A stretch of 64,000 nucleotides of DNA from Ficedula albicollis. Its lineage: Eukaryota; Chordata; Aves; Passeriformes; Muscicapidae. Under the pieces are notes generated by a model. It was not told the DNA's origin and ran no database searches. It saw only the letters and a list, made by a program, of their open reading frames with translations. The position numbers and the translations under genes were made by a program. Numbering within the stretch: the stretch's first letter is position 1; every line of letters starts with the position of its first letter. The stretch is taken from positions 112,456,894 through 112,520,893 of the forward strand of contig NC_021673.1 in the NCBI RefSeq assembly GCF_000247815.1, in the 5' to 3' direction. Shown in pieces: positions 37,560-51,475 of the stretch.

Positions 37560-37760
37560 CAGGATTTGTCCCTTTCCCAGTGCTCAATCTGATCATAAGC
37601 AATGGGACTTCCACCATTTCCCATGGGAGATTATTCCACAACCTAATAGATCTCAATGTCAGGAAGTTTTTTCCTGATATTCAGCCATAATTCATATCCA
37701 TGAATTATGAGCTACTGTCGACATCACATCCATTGAGGCATTCCTAGAGCCTGCTTCATT
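37560..37760 (-). mobile_element. Old CR1 LINE fragment (3' region)
   Basis: The plus strand reads GAGATTATTCCACAACCTAA, then ATAGATCTCAATGTCAGGAA and GTTTTTTCCTGATATTCAGC, which closely resembles the antisense of the conserved segment near the 3' end of CR1/L3-type LINEs. The element is therefore on the minus strand. It is short, diverged and has no ORF. CR1 is the main LINE of birds and other sauropsids. Confidence 0.75.
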
Positions 37761-38119
37761 TAAAATTATATGCTCTAGTTATGCAGGGTTTCTGTGTACT
37801 AGGGCAAAATGCTTTTTCTGCAGGTTAATTCATTACTATTCAATTTGTTAACACTTTTTTTCTCGGTGTGAACAGTCATTCTGCAGTTGCATACCCTGTA
37901 TAGTAGCACAATCCCCATCTGGGAGTAGAATCACAATATATAAATATGACAAAACAACATACAAAACCCATCCCTGTAAAGACATATTAGACTGTTCCTG
38001 CAGATACTCCAGCATTCAGTTAAATCAAAGCAGTAGCTCACACACCACCTGGTATGAGACAGAAAGCTTAGAAAAAACCCTTCTCAAGTATGTAATAAAT
38101 TTTATTTCTGTCTTGAACA

Positions 38120-38178
38120 GAGGGAAGGTGGGGGGCAGTAGGGAAGGGGAAAGGGATGGGGAAGGGAAGGGAGAAAGG
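38120..38178. repeat. G/A-rich low-complexity tract
   Basis: About 60 bp of irregular GGGAAGG and GGGGAAAGGG words on the plus strand. Confidence 0.85.
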
Positions 38179-40415
38179 AACTTAAGCTTTGAGAAAAGAG
38201 AAAATTGAAAAGAGAATGACTTCCTATAAATAATGAGCCTCTACAACACAGTAAGAACATACAACAGTAAATTAAGTCGAGGGTGCAAAATGTTCACTTC
38301 TTACCACTAAAAACTTAGAAAAATGGAGAAAGCTAAGGCAGGCTTCAGAAATCTGTATTGAAAATAATTGTGTACAAAACACTTCTGAGAAGAAAAGTAC
38401 CTTTTAAGAACATTTGAGATGAGAAAATTCATAAAATGTACCAATTTCTCAAAGAAATCGGAGGATTTCAATGAGAGTTTTTTACTAGTACATTTTATGC
38501 AGCTAGCAGTGTTCTGCCATCCTGTTTGCAACCCATTTTACATAAATGCCACATTAGCCACTGGAAAAGGGAATGCTTTCCAGAGTAAGAAACTAGAAAC
38601 ACACCTGAGTTCATTTTCATCTCCATACATGCCTAGCTCCTGCTACATAAATCCCAGAGCAAGTAGGTAAGGATAAACACACAGATTTTACCTGGAATCA
38701 CCTAAAAAACAGAAAGCAGTGTTTGCAAGGAGCACTGAATTTGCACAGTGAGATATAATTTTGTGTTAAAATTATTCTAGATGGTTCAATTTTTAGAGAC
38801 AGTGGCCAAATAGTACTGAGGGACCTACACAAACAGGTCTGGTGACAACATTTTGGCGGTGTAGAAGTTATGTGACTTTACTGAAATCTCTATCTAGCCA
38901 GGTGGGAACTTGCCTTGGACAGAAGACAGGACAATGCAGCTCCCAGGTCCTACTAGACCAGATGTGTGTACATAGCAGACAGACACAGGCTGAGCTGGAC
39001 TCAAAATGTTGCAGATCCCCTACAGTGACATTAAGCCCACATATCTACATTCTGTTGATCACTGGTGAAGTCATAGCAGCTTGTTATTTGTAGCTTAAGC
39101 AGTTTCTGGTTTGCAGTTAGCCTTGCAAAGTTTGACAAAACTTTTTTTGGTGGAGCTGTGAAATACCCCTTGGGACATACATGAAGAATTCAAAAGCTAA
39201 AAATTGTGCTCTAACTGCAGCCCTCTCCTACAAGAGATGCTGAGAAGGGACATTCTGATGTGATTACGGTTTTGCCAAAACATTTGAATTTTTTTTTTCA
39301 TTTTACTTTGGAACTAAGCAGAAGTTGCTGCAAAATGGAACTGCCATCCTTAAGCCATCTGTAAAGCTAAGTAACTCAAGTTAAAAGATGACTTGGAAAA
39401 AGGTAAACTCTGTGATCCAGGAGGAAGGCTTTGAGTCAAAGAATGCCCTTGCAAGGACGTAGCAAGGAGTGGAGCCAGTAACTTTCTTTGTAAGATGTCC
39501 CCACAGCAGCCTGACATCAGCATCTGCTGTGAAAATGGCACTGATCATGGGGTAACTCACCTGCCTTACGCCTGCTGCCTTCTTACTGAGCCTCAGCACT
39601 CTGCCTGAGGAAGGGGAACCCCTCAGTGTTTTGGAAGGGGGTTGTGCCCTGTTCTCTCACCCCACTCAGGCTTTCAACCACAGAGGGCCCTGGCTGAGCA
39701 CAGGCAGGGAACAGGACATTCAGGCCACACTTGTGGACTCCCCCTGGAAGTAACAGTTTGCCAATGGCATTTTTGAGGATGAAGATGAGTAGGTAGATTC
39801 AGGAATCTTTGTGTATGCAAGAGGAAATGAACAACCTGGTTTCCACAGAGGGGGGTGTTCACAAGTTCATAACAAAAGACAGAGAGTAGCAAGAGAAGCT
39901 GAAAGACTGTGGAGAGCTTCAGCACAGACGGACCGAATGCCGTGAAAAGAGTCGTTTCAAAGACAGACCACAGCAAGATGTGTAGGGACTGGGAACACAG
40001 GAATAGAAAGCTATCCAGAATTTACAACACACCACATTTTCAAGTAATGCACAGGGAATAGAAGAAACAATCAAGTAACACTTGTGTAAACAGAGAAGCT
40101 GACAACACTGTAATCAAAAACAAAAATGTACACAAAGAGGGCTGACATTTCTTCAAAGTTATCTCAAATGGCAGTGCAGAAGAAAATAATATTTAACACA
40201 TAAATAAAGCAATCATTGTGAGAACCTGCTACAGTTTCACCTGCTCTGTTTTAGTCATTCTCAGACTTCTGCCTTGCTCTTAGATACGCAGGCGTGCGCC
40301 ATTAATGGCACTTGCACAGTTCAACTCCCACGCATCACCCTCAGAATGGGAGCTGTGGTTAACCTCTGCCATGTCAAAATAAAAATGTAAAAATAGTTCT
40401 CTTCACTGTATTTCT

Positions 40416-40583
40416 GTTCCTCACTTCTATATTCTTACTTCCCTGTAGGTGTAAGACGTGGCTTATTGGCAGTGTGTACGACCACCTTGAATTAATCTCG
40501 TTCCTTACTTCTATATTCTTACTTCCCTGTAGGTGTAAGACGTGGCTTATTGGCAGTGTGTACGACCACCTTGAATTAATCTC
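40416..40583. repeat. Direct tandem duplication, 84-bp unit
   Basis: Copies at 40416-40499 and 40500-40583 run from GTTCC to TTGAATTAATCTC; only one base differs (C against T near the start). The near identity means the duplication is recent, or an assembly duplicate. Confidence 0.93.
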
Positions 40584-41844
40584 TTAAATCCAGGCTTAAA
40601 GTTGGATATTCATACGAATCAGCCAAGTTCTGTGTGTGTGTCTTTCTTCTTTTGTGACCATATTTTCCTGCTTCTGAACCTTATAAAAGGTCAAAGTATA
40701 AGGATGAAAAATATAGATGGAATTTATGTTTAAAATTAGCTTTCAGTGCAATCCACGTGTTTCTTTAAGGAACATACACAGAAGCATGTGCATACGTGTA
40801 CATGTACAACTTCTACATACATCCACCACATTTATTAAACCTGTCTAGTGGGTAATATAAAGACTACTGGCTTAGCAATATGCTAATGCTTGCTCAAGCT
40901 TTTCAATGCAGTGCTGAAACCATCCTTGACACAGCACTGAAGCAGAAGCTGCAGCATCCCCAACTGCTGGATAAATGGAGTAGGAGAGATTAAATTTATC
41001 AGGGCTGCCAAGAAGTGCTCATCAGGACACATTTTTTGACTAACGTAAGTGTGCACTAGTCTCACAAGTACCAAAATAAAAAGAAGGAGAGGGACAAAGA
41101 AATGAGAACAAGCATTTATCAAAACAACCTGTCCATCTGATTTCATACATTTTTGCAAACATCACTTCTTTTATTTAGTTACCAGTTGTAGTGGGGTAAA
41201 TTGAAGGAGGAAACTTCCCTTCTAATACACTATCATTCTTTGAAAAAGCAAAAGCTTTACAGCAGATGAATGTATTTACTTGAAAGACACCACATTTCCA
41301 AAGGCACAATGTGTGCTAGGCATCTAGTAGTACTCAAACTGACACTTAAGCCTTTGAAAATTTCTCCCAAGAACCTCTGATGTGAGCTATAATAATACTG
41401 TTTGTCTTATAAGTAGCCAACCTGGAAAATAGAAAACTGGATAAAGCACTCCAACACATGAAGGATTGAGAAGTTCTCAGAGACTCCAGAGACATTTCAG
41501 AAAAAGAGGAACATGAGTTTTGTTATTAATTTGCTCAGGAAAGACAAAGTATCATTCACTAAAGGAAAGGCTGATACAACCGAGCACCGTAGAACTGCCA
41601 AAGAAAACATGGAGGAAAGAAATATAACCTATTCCAGCAGAAACAATGCAGGTTGGGGACTGGAGAAACCTGGGTTCTCTGATGCTGACTTTGAGGTAAA
41701 CCATTCTACCTTCCTTTTACTTGACTTCCCCTTGGATAAAGTACATAACAAATGATGTTCAAAGGGTTTTAAGAACCATCAGTATGTCTAAATGTTGACT
41801 GACATGCAAAAATGTTGTTACTGAAGATGGAGGACTGCTGCACA

Positions 41845-42036
41845 GTCACAGAACATATTCAAGGGAAATTAAAAAAGTTAAAATGACAGAAATAACACAT
41901 GCTGTATTCAGACCAGACTACCTGCAGGGGACTGCCTCACGTCACAGAACATATTCAAGAGAAATTTAAAAAGGTAAAATGACAGAAATAACACATGCTG
42001 TATTCAGACCAGACTACCTGCAGGGGACTGCCTCAT
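41845..42036. repeat. Direct tandem duplication, 96-bp unit
   Basis: Copies at 41845-41940 and 41941-42036 start GTCACAGAACATATTCAAG and end GGGGACTGCCTCA, with about four differences, mostly in an A-rich part. Confidence 0.9.
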
Positions 42037-45000
42037 GTAAAAATGAAAGCACAGCCAAGCTGGGGAAGGAAGGAAAAGCTGGACTGCCTTTATCAGGGTA
42101 CCAAGGATGGAAAGGCTTTTGGCTGCTCATAATGGCCAGGGAATCAGGTGAAGATGACAACTGTGTAACACTGTGTGATTGCTACTGGCAGGAAAGAGAG
42201 GGATTGGGAAGGAAATCAAAGTGCCTGCTTCATTGTCTGTCTTTACACATTGACCAAACACAGCTGACTTAAATATACTTAGCAAAGGGCAGGAAGGCCA
42301 AGACAAACTGAAAAAAAATACCAAGGGATAAGTAGGAGAAGAAGAAACCCGAAAAGAGATGCTGGTCATCCTGACTAAACTCTCCAGTCTGGCAACTTTC
42401 TGGACATTTCCCTGTCTTTCCCAAAAAAACATGCGACAGTTCTCATTAGACAATGATGTTGGCTTTTACACTGGATTAAAATCCAAACCTAGTGCAATCC
42501 CTAAGCATGAATGCATTATGGCCCATACATATATTTGATATTATTGTGACATTCACTGAATTCTTTCTGTGGTTTACCCAGATGATGTGGTGAACTAGGC
42601 AAGTTAAGCAACGTTACAATTAACATCCTATTGAAAAAATACTGATATAAAAACAGTATCTGCTGAGGCTGCAGCTTCATATGGATGGAACATGCCATGT
42701 AAGAGTTCAGTAATACTTCCAACATTTTGCCTTTTGTGCTTCAGAGAAAAAGGAATTTTAGATTGAAGCAAGGAATTGCTGTGTATCTAGAAACCTGTAA
42801 GACACTATTTCTCTTCTAGTCATCACTTCTAATCAGACAGATGGATAAATTGCTATAGAAAAAAACACAAAAAAACCTCACCTAAAACAATGACTGCATC
42901 ATTTTTATTTATTTCTTGCATTCTCTGTTCACATAGCAAGAAATTTAATTCCAGTTAGATCATTCTCTTGTGATACTTTTTTCTTTCATTTAATATATTT
43001 TTAAATGCTTAGAAGCATTATGACAGAAAAGCATGTATTTTTGTGCCCTGGTTTATACCCATCATCCTTACCATTACAACAAGACAAAAGCATTAAAGTA
43101 AAATTAATCATGTCAAAAGATTTTAGCAAAAAACAAGGGAGACCATGCATAAAGCATCGCTTTGTCTAGTGTGAAGTCACGCTCTGATTAAAAACATATA
43201 ATGAAAGTGAAAGTAATACATCATTGCCTTAGCAGTAGGGTTTTTGGGAAAGCTATGCAATTCTGAACACAAAAAATCTTTATAGGCTCTGGATTTTGCA
43301 ATTATTATAGAATAATTCTAACAAACAAAACACAGTTTCACTTCTTTAAAGTTTAATTAAACTTAAACGTTGCAGTTAGAACAACCAACCAAAGGATTTC
43401 CAGAATTAAACATGGACTCCTGGCAGGACCGTAAGTGGTAATTAAAACCCAAGCAGCAGAGGCTGGTTCTGAGCAGTGAGGCATGAGGTGCTGACACAGA
43501 GACCCTCTCCCTGCCCCACACCCAGTAAGTAGTTATGAAGACTACAAAATATCATGGAATAATGAAAACCCATTAACAGAGCAGAACTTTTGCTGTTACT
43601 GAGACTGCCACACACCCATCAGCTGTTCCATTTCTGTCACTGGGTAATGGTAGCCTGTTGCTTCTATGTGACCTATGTAGTACCCAGTTGAAAAGTGAAC
43701 TGGTGTTTGTGCACACGTAGGCAAGCTGGAAAGAAACCATGCAGTGAAGATATTTTCTGCACTTTGCCATAAAGTCTCTAAAAGCCTCAACTTTGCTCAG
43801 GCACAACTGTGCAATAAGTGTTTCAAATTAAACACCAACGTGCACATTATGATAGGCATAATATTATTTATATTCTCAGATTAGGACTGTGCCCATATGA
43901 AGCAAAATTAGGTGGTAAAAAATGTTTGTAGAATGCCACTTACTTACTCCTTTTTTCCCCTCTTTAATCTACCTCTATGTTGTCAACATATAAACAATAA
44001 CTCTCTGAGAAATACCAGATAGGAAAAATACACAGTAATACTAGACTGTGAAAAATCTACTGATCCCCTGAGCCATAGCATTTTTGCCCATAGATGATGA
44101 CATTAAAAAATTGGAAATGGGTGCATGCTTCCCCTCCTCTCCTGGGTCTATGAACAAGGCAAGTTGTTTTCCTGATACCTTTAGAATTACTCCCATTAGT
44201 ACTGATGCATTTGGTGCTTTGGCTATCCAGGCAGAGAGAGGTGGGCAGGATCCCCTGCCAATAGATCTAGTCCTGTCTAGGGAACAAAATGAGATTGCTC
44301 CTCTGCTGAGCTGTCATACTCGACAGCTCGTGCTGCTCCACCTGCACCCGTCCTTGCAGCTCCAGCTGCAGTGCCATGGAGTCAGTAGTTCCTGATGGCT
44401 GATCTTCTCCTGCTCCTTATGCATCACACAAGGCAGGACACAGAGCCCTAAGAGACTGAGTGCTGAGAAGTGAGCCACTCTCCGTGCTGAGAAGGAAAAA
44501 GGAAAGGCAAGCAGCTCCCTCTCGAATGGGGCTGCAAACCCTGAGAGTAACTGCTGGGGCTCCTCTCAGCGCAGTGACAAGAGGAGATTCAGGCTCCTCT
44601 CATCCACCTCCACCTCAATGGCCCTGCCACTTCACCCAGGATTGAGTGTTTGCTCCTTTCTCACCATCCCTACCCCCAAATGCCACTGGCATGGAGAGCA
44701 GAAAATGAGGAATATAAATGGGTTTGGAAGAAGGGAGGGGGAATTTCTGTGCACACGTACATTGGATCAGTAAACCTCTAAGTGCAAACTGTGGCATTTT
44801 GTTGTTGTGTGGGGGAGCCTATTGGTGGCCAGAAGGTTAAAGAAAAAAATTTGTAACAGGAGGAAATCAAATACACCTAAGGCGGTAATAAAATAGAACA
44901 TCTTGAAATACCAGACTACAGGAATTGAAATTCTTCCCATCACAGAACCTCGTGAGCAGGACACAGCTTTTGCTCTGTTCCTATTCACCAAGGAGCAAAC

Positions 45001-46364
45001 CCCTCATTTGCACTGACAAGTTGAGAATGAACTCCAATGACAGGACTGAAAGCACTATCTAAATAAGTGGGAAAAAAAAACCAAACAGAAGAAAAATCTT
45101 CTGCCTTTGCTGCTGATTGAGTATGTCTGTTAAGACAACAGTGGATAGAGAGAGAGGTGAAAGGGTAAAGAAAGAAAACTCCTTCCTAAATTGCAAAAAA
45201 GTACATGATAAATAAAGATAGAACTATGTCCTTAAATTCAACCCCCCTCCAAATGTCTTAGAATGTTGATACCACACCATGGCTGCACTGAACCACCACT
45301 ACGTTTTAAGCTTGTACAGTTTATTGTCTTCCCTAAGACTTTCCAGCCCCAGCTCTTCAAGTCCCTGCGCTCCTGCACTGTAGTTCTTCAGTGTTTCACA
45401 GAAAGAACAGGTCTACTTGGACTTATCTCCCATTCTCTCTTAAATCAGAAAAAAAAAGGGATACTTGAAAATCTTATTTTAACTGTTTGGTTAGGGTTTT
45501 TTTTTAATAGTTATTTCTACCATTTTGTGAGTAGTAAAATATTTTCTAAGAAATAATGCTTGTTAATGTTTTATCTTTTTCAGTATGAAAAGACAGGCAT
45601 TCTCCTCCATGCTCTTCAAACTGTAGCCCAGGCCAAGAGGGCATCCTTTCCTGGCAGGATTTGCAAGAACAGGGTTACTCATGTCAAGAGAGGGCTGTGT
45701 ATTTGACAGCTCTTGTCTCAGCCACTGAGACAGATCCTGGGACCTTCAGGACTTTCAGTGCTGAGCAGCAAGCGCTTCAACCCGAGCTGGCCAGGACTGT
45801 AACTTGTTTTTAACTGCAGCATAGGATGTTATGTGCACTGCCGTAATGGAAAGAGAACTTTTCTTCCCTATTTCTAAAGGTAACACAGAATAGACTAAAT
45901 GCTCTACATAAAATTATTCTGAAGCATCTCTCAACACCACCATAGACACTTGGTGTTACTCCAACACTAGAGTGGACATTTAAGGTATCCTGTCTCTGGG
46001 TAGTTTCCCACAGTCCTGGAGACTGCAATACAATGTAAATAACCAGGAGCTGAGTAAATAACATTCTTACAAAATCTGACAAGCTACAGTTAGTTAGGAT
46101 TCACAAAGAAGCTTTTTACTTTAATTCAGTTGAGAGTTCAGATCTTGAAGCAAGAGATCCATTCCTCCTGCCTCTCCTGTTGAGCCACTGGATTAGACAT
46201 AGCAAATGAAAAAAAACACCTGGACAATTCTGCCTTAAGCAGTATCATTGATTCTTTCACTGACTTACCATCTTCAGAATTTTCTTAGAAGTAGTGTACA
46301 GAAGTGGGTATCAAAACTCAATATTCTGAAAAATGTGAAGCATAATATATTCCCTAGCAGAGAT

Positions 46365-46525
46365 GCTGTAAATTCTTATAATGTACACTTCATACAACCT
46401 TCTGTAATTGCCATTCTTACACAACACACTCAACTATTAGTTCTTGCTGTAAACTCTTATAATGTACACTTCATATAACCTTCTGTAATTGTCATTCTTA
46501 CACAACACACTCAACTATTAGTTCA
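46365..46525. repeat. Direct tandem duplication, 81-bp unit
   Basis: Copies start at 46365 and 46446 with GCTGTAAA and end CAACTATTAGTTC. Three substitutions separate them. Confidence 0.92.
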
Positions 46526-47641
46526 GGTCATTTATACCCAAACAGTCTTTATGTGGCACCACTTTATGAAAGGCTCCTAAATCTTCCATGGGAAAAAATC
46601 AGTTTGCAAGGGCATTATTTCAAGTCCTGCATCATAGCAACTAAAAAAAAATTTCATCCTAACCTATGCATGTAATAATAATGTGGATGTATGCCATTAT
46701 AGGGTTTTGGATAAGGGAGAAGAACAAAATTCTGTAAAATGTATTTTACTGGGGGAAAAAAAAAAAAACAGGTCTAATAGGAAATCCAGGTTTTACCAGT
46801 TGTCCAGTTTTAGAAGTATGGTTTTGATTTATGGATCAAAATTGCTCATTTATTATTTTATCTATACTGCTTTGGGCAATTTTGACAGTTAAAATTTAGT
46901 TTTATTGACCAATGCAGCCAGTTTAGCCACAAGGGGACTAATGCACACACAGCCTGCTGCACTCAAGAAGCTATGATTTGATTCCATGACCAAGTCAGAG
47001 TGGGAATCACAACCAACATAACAATAAGTTCCAAATCTCGATGCTCGAGGCAAAATACTTACTCTAAAACCAATCCACTATTAAAAGAAGCTGGGAAAGA
47101 ATTTTGTGATAGCAGCCTCCATGCACTGTTTATTGTAGCTGATATATTCCACCAATGCTTCTGTCAGCAATGGACGCAGGGTAGTACAGAGGAAACCTTT
47201 CTTTAATGATTGTGGACAACAGATAAAGCTGGAAGAAGGAAATGAAAATGCAAAAGAGAATCAAAGGTGTGCTCTAGTACTATGGCTTACCAGGGATCTG
47301 ACTCTTGAGAAAAATGTCTTGAAAAAACTGCCTTTTTTTTTTTTTTCCTAAACCAGATTTTATTCATATATACATAAATATGCATGGGTTCATGTTGCAG
47401 CTTGAAAGACTTACAAGTTTACTTAAAAAAAACTTACTGGAATGATTTTAAGCCAATGTTAATTTAGGCCTATCCTATTATAAAATTAGCATCTTCTGCA
47501 ATCTCAATTTATTGCTCCATTGTGAAGCCCCTTGTGATACATAAACAAATCTCTGAAGAGAAACAAATCAATAAAGTGTCTAATTTGATTAACCATGTTT
47601 TTAAATTCATCAAGACAACTGTACAAAAATAAACCACTTAC

Positions 47642-47763
47642 TTGTCAGTATTTTCCACGTCTTCTTTTCATCATCATAATACTGAACCAAATTGCTGGGT
47701 AGCCGGTCAGGTCCGGGAGGCAATCCTCCAACCAATAACAGCATTTTCTTATTGGAACGAATT
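47642..47763 (-). CDS. KLHL14: KLHL14 exon 2
   Basis: A 122-nt exon, phase 2 in and phase 1 out, acceptor GTGAAG and donor GTAAGTG. It codes for IRSNKKMLLLVGGLPPG, then PDRLPSNLVQYYDDEKKTW and KILT. This is the first kelch blade: LLVGG, then the Tyr pair of VQYYDD and the Trp of KTW. It joins the BACK domain in exon 1 to the propeller. The ORF itself is short, so the match was made from family sequence and junctions. Confidence 0.95.
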
Positions 47764-50700
47764 CTTCACCCAAAACAAGAGGAAAGATGAACAACCACAT
47801 TACTGAGGAGCATTTTTAGTGGCAACAAAATCATAACCATCAAAAGAATGTTCACTGCTTGCAGTTTTCTATTTCATTTTTTTGTGTTTCTTTTCCCAAT
47901 CATGTCTCAACAATTTCTTGAACCAAGCAGAAAAATGATCAGAAAAGCTGCGTATCTCTCTACTCATGGAATAATAAGCTTCCTTTATGCAATTTGTTAG
48001 AGGTTCATTCTAGAACGACCTTTTTCTTATATTATCCCTTTAAATCATCACTCTTTACAGCTGAATACACATGAAATGCTCTGGAGTTGTACTAAGGTTA
48101 AGCATTAAAGTTGCATGTCAAAAATCGTATTAGTCAAAATCATTATTATAAGCCATTCTACACTCAAAGAACCTTGAAAAAATTAAGGTTATGCAGAGAG
48201 TTTGTGAGCCAACTCTTTAATCACACACTGAACTTCAGATATATAGTTTAGTACAATTAGCAGCACTGGGCTAATGGTTATGGGTTAAATGCTACTTACA
48301 AGCACTTTTGTTTGTTTAATTTAGTCCAGACTCTTGCTTTCATTCTCCCCCCCGGCTCCCCCCCTCGTCTTTGCTCTCCCCCTGTGCACCACTGGCTATA
48401 GCAACACCAATTGGTAAAAATGAGACTGTGATGTTGTTGTGAGCCTCCCCAGAGTGGAGCCCTGCCAATGCTTGCCACTGATCCAGCGGCATGAACCTGC
48501 TCAACTGTGCAAAGTCACTCTAATTCCCTCCCTCTGTTTTTCTACCTTCTCCCCCAGGGGGCAACCACTGAAAGGAGTGACTACCCACCCATCAAGAGCT
48601 GGCAATTCGCTGCTATTAACCGTGACCGTGATTCCCAATCTGCCTGGCAGTTCTTAAGAACAGGACTGCAATGTCTCATCTGCAGTAAAAGTGGTTATCT
48701 GCACCCTGGCCTCCAATGCCCCACCTGATGAACGTACGATTTCTCTGCAGCATTAAGGGATTTAGCACAATTGTAAGTGAAAACTGGAGGGGAGGCCCAG
48801 ACCCCCAGATGAGCCCTGATGCTTTAATAGTCACTTTGCATATAATTGAACTTTCACCAGTTATACTTAGCTTGGGTGAGATAACACTGAAATAAAGGCC
48901 TAGGCTCAAAATGTTCCTGTTAGGTAGGAAGGTGACGTAGCCTGGAAAACATCCATCCATATGAATGACTATGCAGTGGGACCATGCATTTGATGGAAAG
49001 CACCCTTGTCAAACACCATTTTTCCAGGCATGACAATACCTGTGTAGCACTCTGTGTGTCAGTCTGCAGCAAACACCCCAGCCAAGAAAGGCACGGAACA
49101 CCACGAACAAATGCCTACACCAGAGATGCTCGTGGTGGGGTCAAAGCACCACCCAGGAGCTCCAGCCTCAGCAGAGCACTTCAGCAGTGGGAGCTTCATG
49201 GCTGAGGCACACTCACGCCTTCACTCCAGCCTGGAATGTGTGCTGCTGACCCAGTGACTTACACTGGAAGCAGGACTGCATCTCCTCTTGAGAAGAACGA
49301 GCAAAATGAACTAGGTTGTGCTGTACACACGCACCAACCACAAGGAACATCCTTCAGGATGGGAACACACAGCTGAGGGCTGCATCCACACAATGCTCCA
49401 GAATAAAATTTGTCAAATTGCTGTCCCAAAGACAACTGTAGACTACAGATACATCTGAGACAAGGATGGCCAGGGAGCTATATGGCATATGGCCTCATCT
49501 GTTTTTTAAACAGATTTAGGGCTCAGAGAAAGTCATTAATTGACAGCAGATGAAATAAAACCCTCGGTGCAGGAGTTAAGCCATGGGGCCAGTGACACTG
49601 TCCCATGCTGTCCTGCCCCTTGATTCTCCCCTGACTTGGGGAGAGCCCCTGCAGTCCATCAGTCTTTCTGACAAGCCAGCCTTTGATGCCTGCACTGCAC
49701 CTGCTATGTGCTGCCAAATGAGGACTGTAACCTGCCCAGCAGACTGTGGCTGTGGAGGATACCAGGAACCATCTCATGATCGCTGTCAGCAGAGATTCCA
49801 TAGTGAGACCAAGCTCTGGAGAAAGCTCACTAAAGCACTGCCAGCGTCTTTTAAAGTTCAGTCTCCCCAGTAAAGTTTTTAATGAGAGAACATCTGATAA
49901 AAACTATGCAACATGGGAGTATGATAAACTGGTTTTGGTATGAGTTAGGGATGACTGCACACGTAACAAGTGGCAGAGCAAACCAGAGCCATAAGTCAGT
50001 TATGCATGGCCATCCCTAACGATAGAGAATAAATTGTTTATTCCAACCCTCCTGTGTTGTATGTTATATCACAATCAACTCCCCGTGCATTGTAAGATTC
50101 AGAATGCCCTTGCAAGGTTTACTTGATAAAGGAGTTTATTTTGATTTTCATCTTTCATCTGTAAAACTCCCTTCTAACTCCAAAGCACTGTGAAAATCCA
50201 ATGAATGGCCAAGGCTCAATAGTTAAGGTGAAGAATGAAATGTCAGATATAACTCTGAGTTTCCAGACTTTGGCAGTTGCAACTATCCTTAACATCACTT
50301 TTTCAGCTAAACAGCCTGAAAAGCTACTGTTTCTGAAGAAGGAGCAGTGCTGCTATATTGGTATGCTTAAAAAATACTAATTTTTAAAATATGTTTAAAA
50401 TGAGAAGTAGCAAGAACAGAGACTTTTACTGAAAGTTTAGTAAGAACTTAATAGGCAGCAAAGTCTCTACCAAAAGCACAGGGAAATTTCAAATGGAAAA
50501 AAAGAGATGGGTACTTATACTAAAAGTATCTAATTAGTCTGCATTGAGAGCTCTTCCAATGAACCAAGTAAAGATAATACAGTGGCTAAAGACATGCAGG
50601 TTTTAAATTGATATGTTTCCTTGGAGCCAAATCTGGTTTTTAAGTTTTAATGCAAAATGCTGCAAGTTAGGTCTTGAAAAAAAGATTTTCTTTATTATGT

Positions 50701-50844
50701 CATACTTATATTTCATATTGCACTAAGCAGCAGTGTTAGAATCTTACAATGCATTCTGAAATAAGAAAAATGTGCAAATGACCACTGCTTATATGCACAA
50801 AACCTTTCCAAATATTAATAAAAATGTTATTCAGTGGAACACTA

Positions 50845-51475
50845 TGATGAAGACAGGGTTAAAAAATATATGTAATACATTGAGCAAGATAAAGCTTCTC
50901 CCTTTCTTGTATTATTACATGTTTGCTATTTGGATAACTCAAGATTACAATGTGAAATGTTCTTCATTATATCTGACACACGTTTGTTTTTCCCACAGTC
51001 CTTATTTTACAGTCTAATATACAATTCAGTTACATACCGTGGTTCACAGTGTCCCCAGCAAGGATTTTATGATCACCTTGTGCTCGGTTAACAGTAGTGG
51101 GTCTTGGTCAAGGAAGGCTAAACCCGTGATGAAGACAGGATTAAAAAATATATGTAATACGTTGAGCAAGATAAAGCTTCTCCCTTTCTTGTAATGATGA
51201 AGACAGGGTTAAAAAATATATGTAATACATTGAGCAAGATAAAGCTTCTCCCTTTCTTGTATTATTACATGTTTGCTATTTGGATAACTCAAGATTACAA
51301 TGTGAAATGTTCTTCATTATATCTGACACACGTTTGTTTTTCCCACAGTCCTTATTTTACAGTCTAATATACAATTCAGTTACATACCGTGGTTCACAGT
51401 GTCCCCAGCAAGGATTTTATGATCACCTTGTGCTCAGTTAACAGTAGTGGGTCTTGGTCAGGGAAGGCTAAACCC
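50845..51475. repeat. Tandem duplication: full, truncated and full copies of a 282-bp unit
   Basis: Copy A is 50845-51126, copy B is a 68-bp truncated copy at 51127-51194, and copy C is 51195-51475. All start TGATGAAGACAGG. A and C differ at about two bases across some 280. B carries its own two differences (GGATT for GGGTT and ACGTTG for ACATTG). Confidence 0.92.

Larger units (their letters stand above)
20034..47641 (-). other. KLHL14: KLHL14 intron 2
   Basis: The largest intron, 27.6 kb, donor GTAAGT and acceptor TTGCAG. It contains poly-A runs (21088, 21924), eroded palindromic repeats (22978, 23561), an A/C-rich tract (25246), a CpG-rich block (31.1-31.6 kb), a CR1 fragment (37.6 kb), a G/A-rich tract (38120-38178) and six tandem duplications, each listed separately. 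The rest is AT-rich sequence in which I see no gene. Confidence 0.85.
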
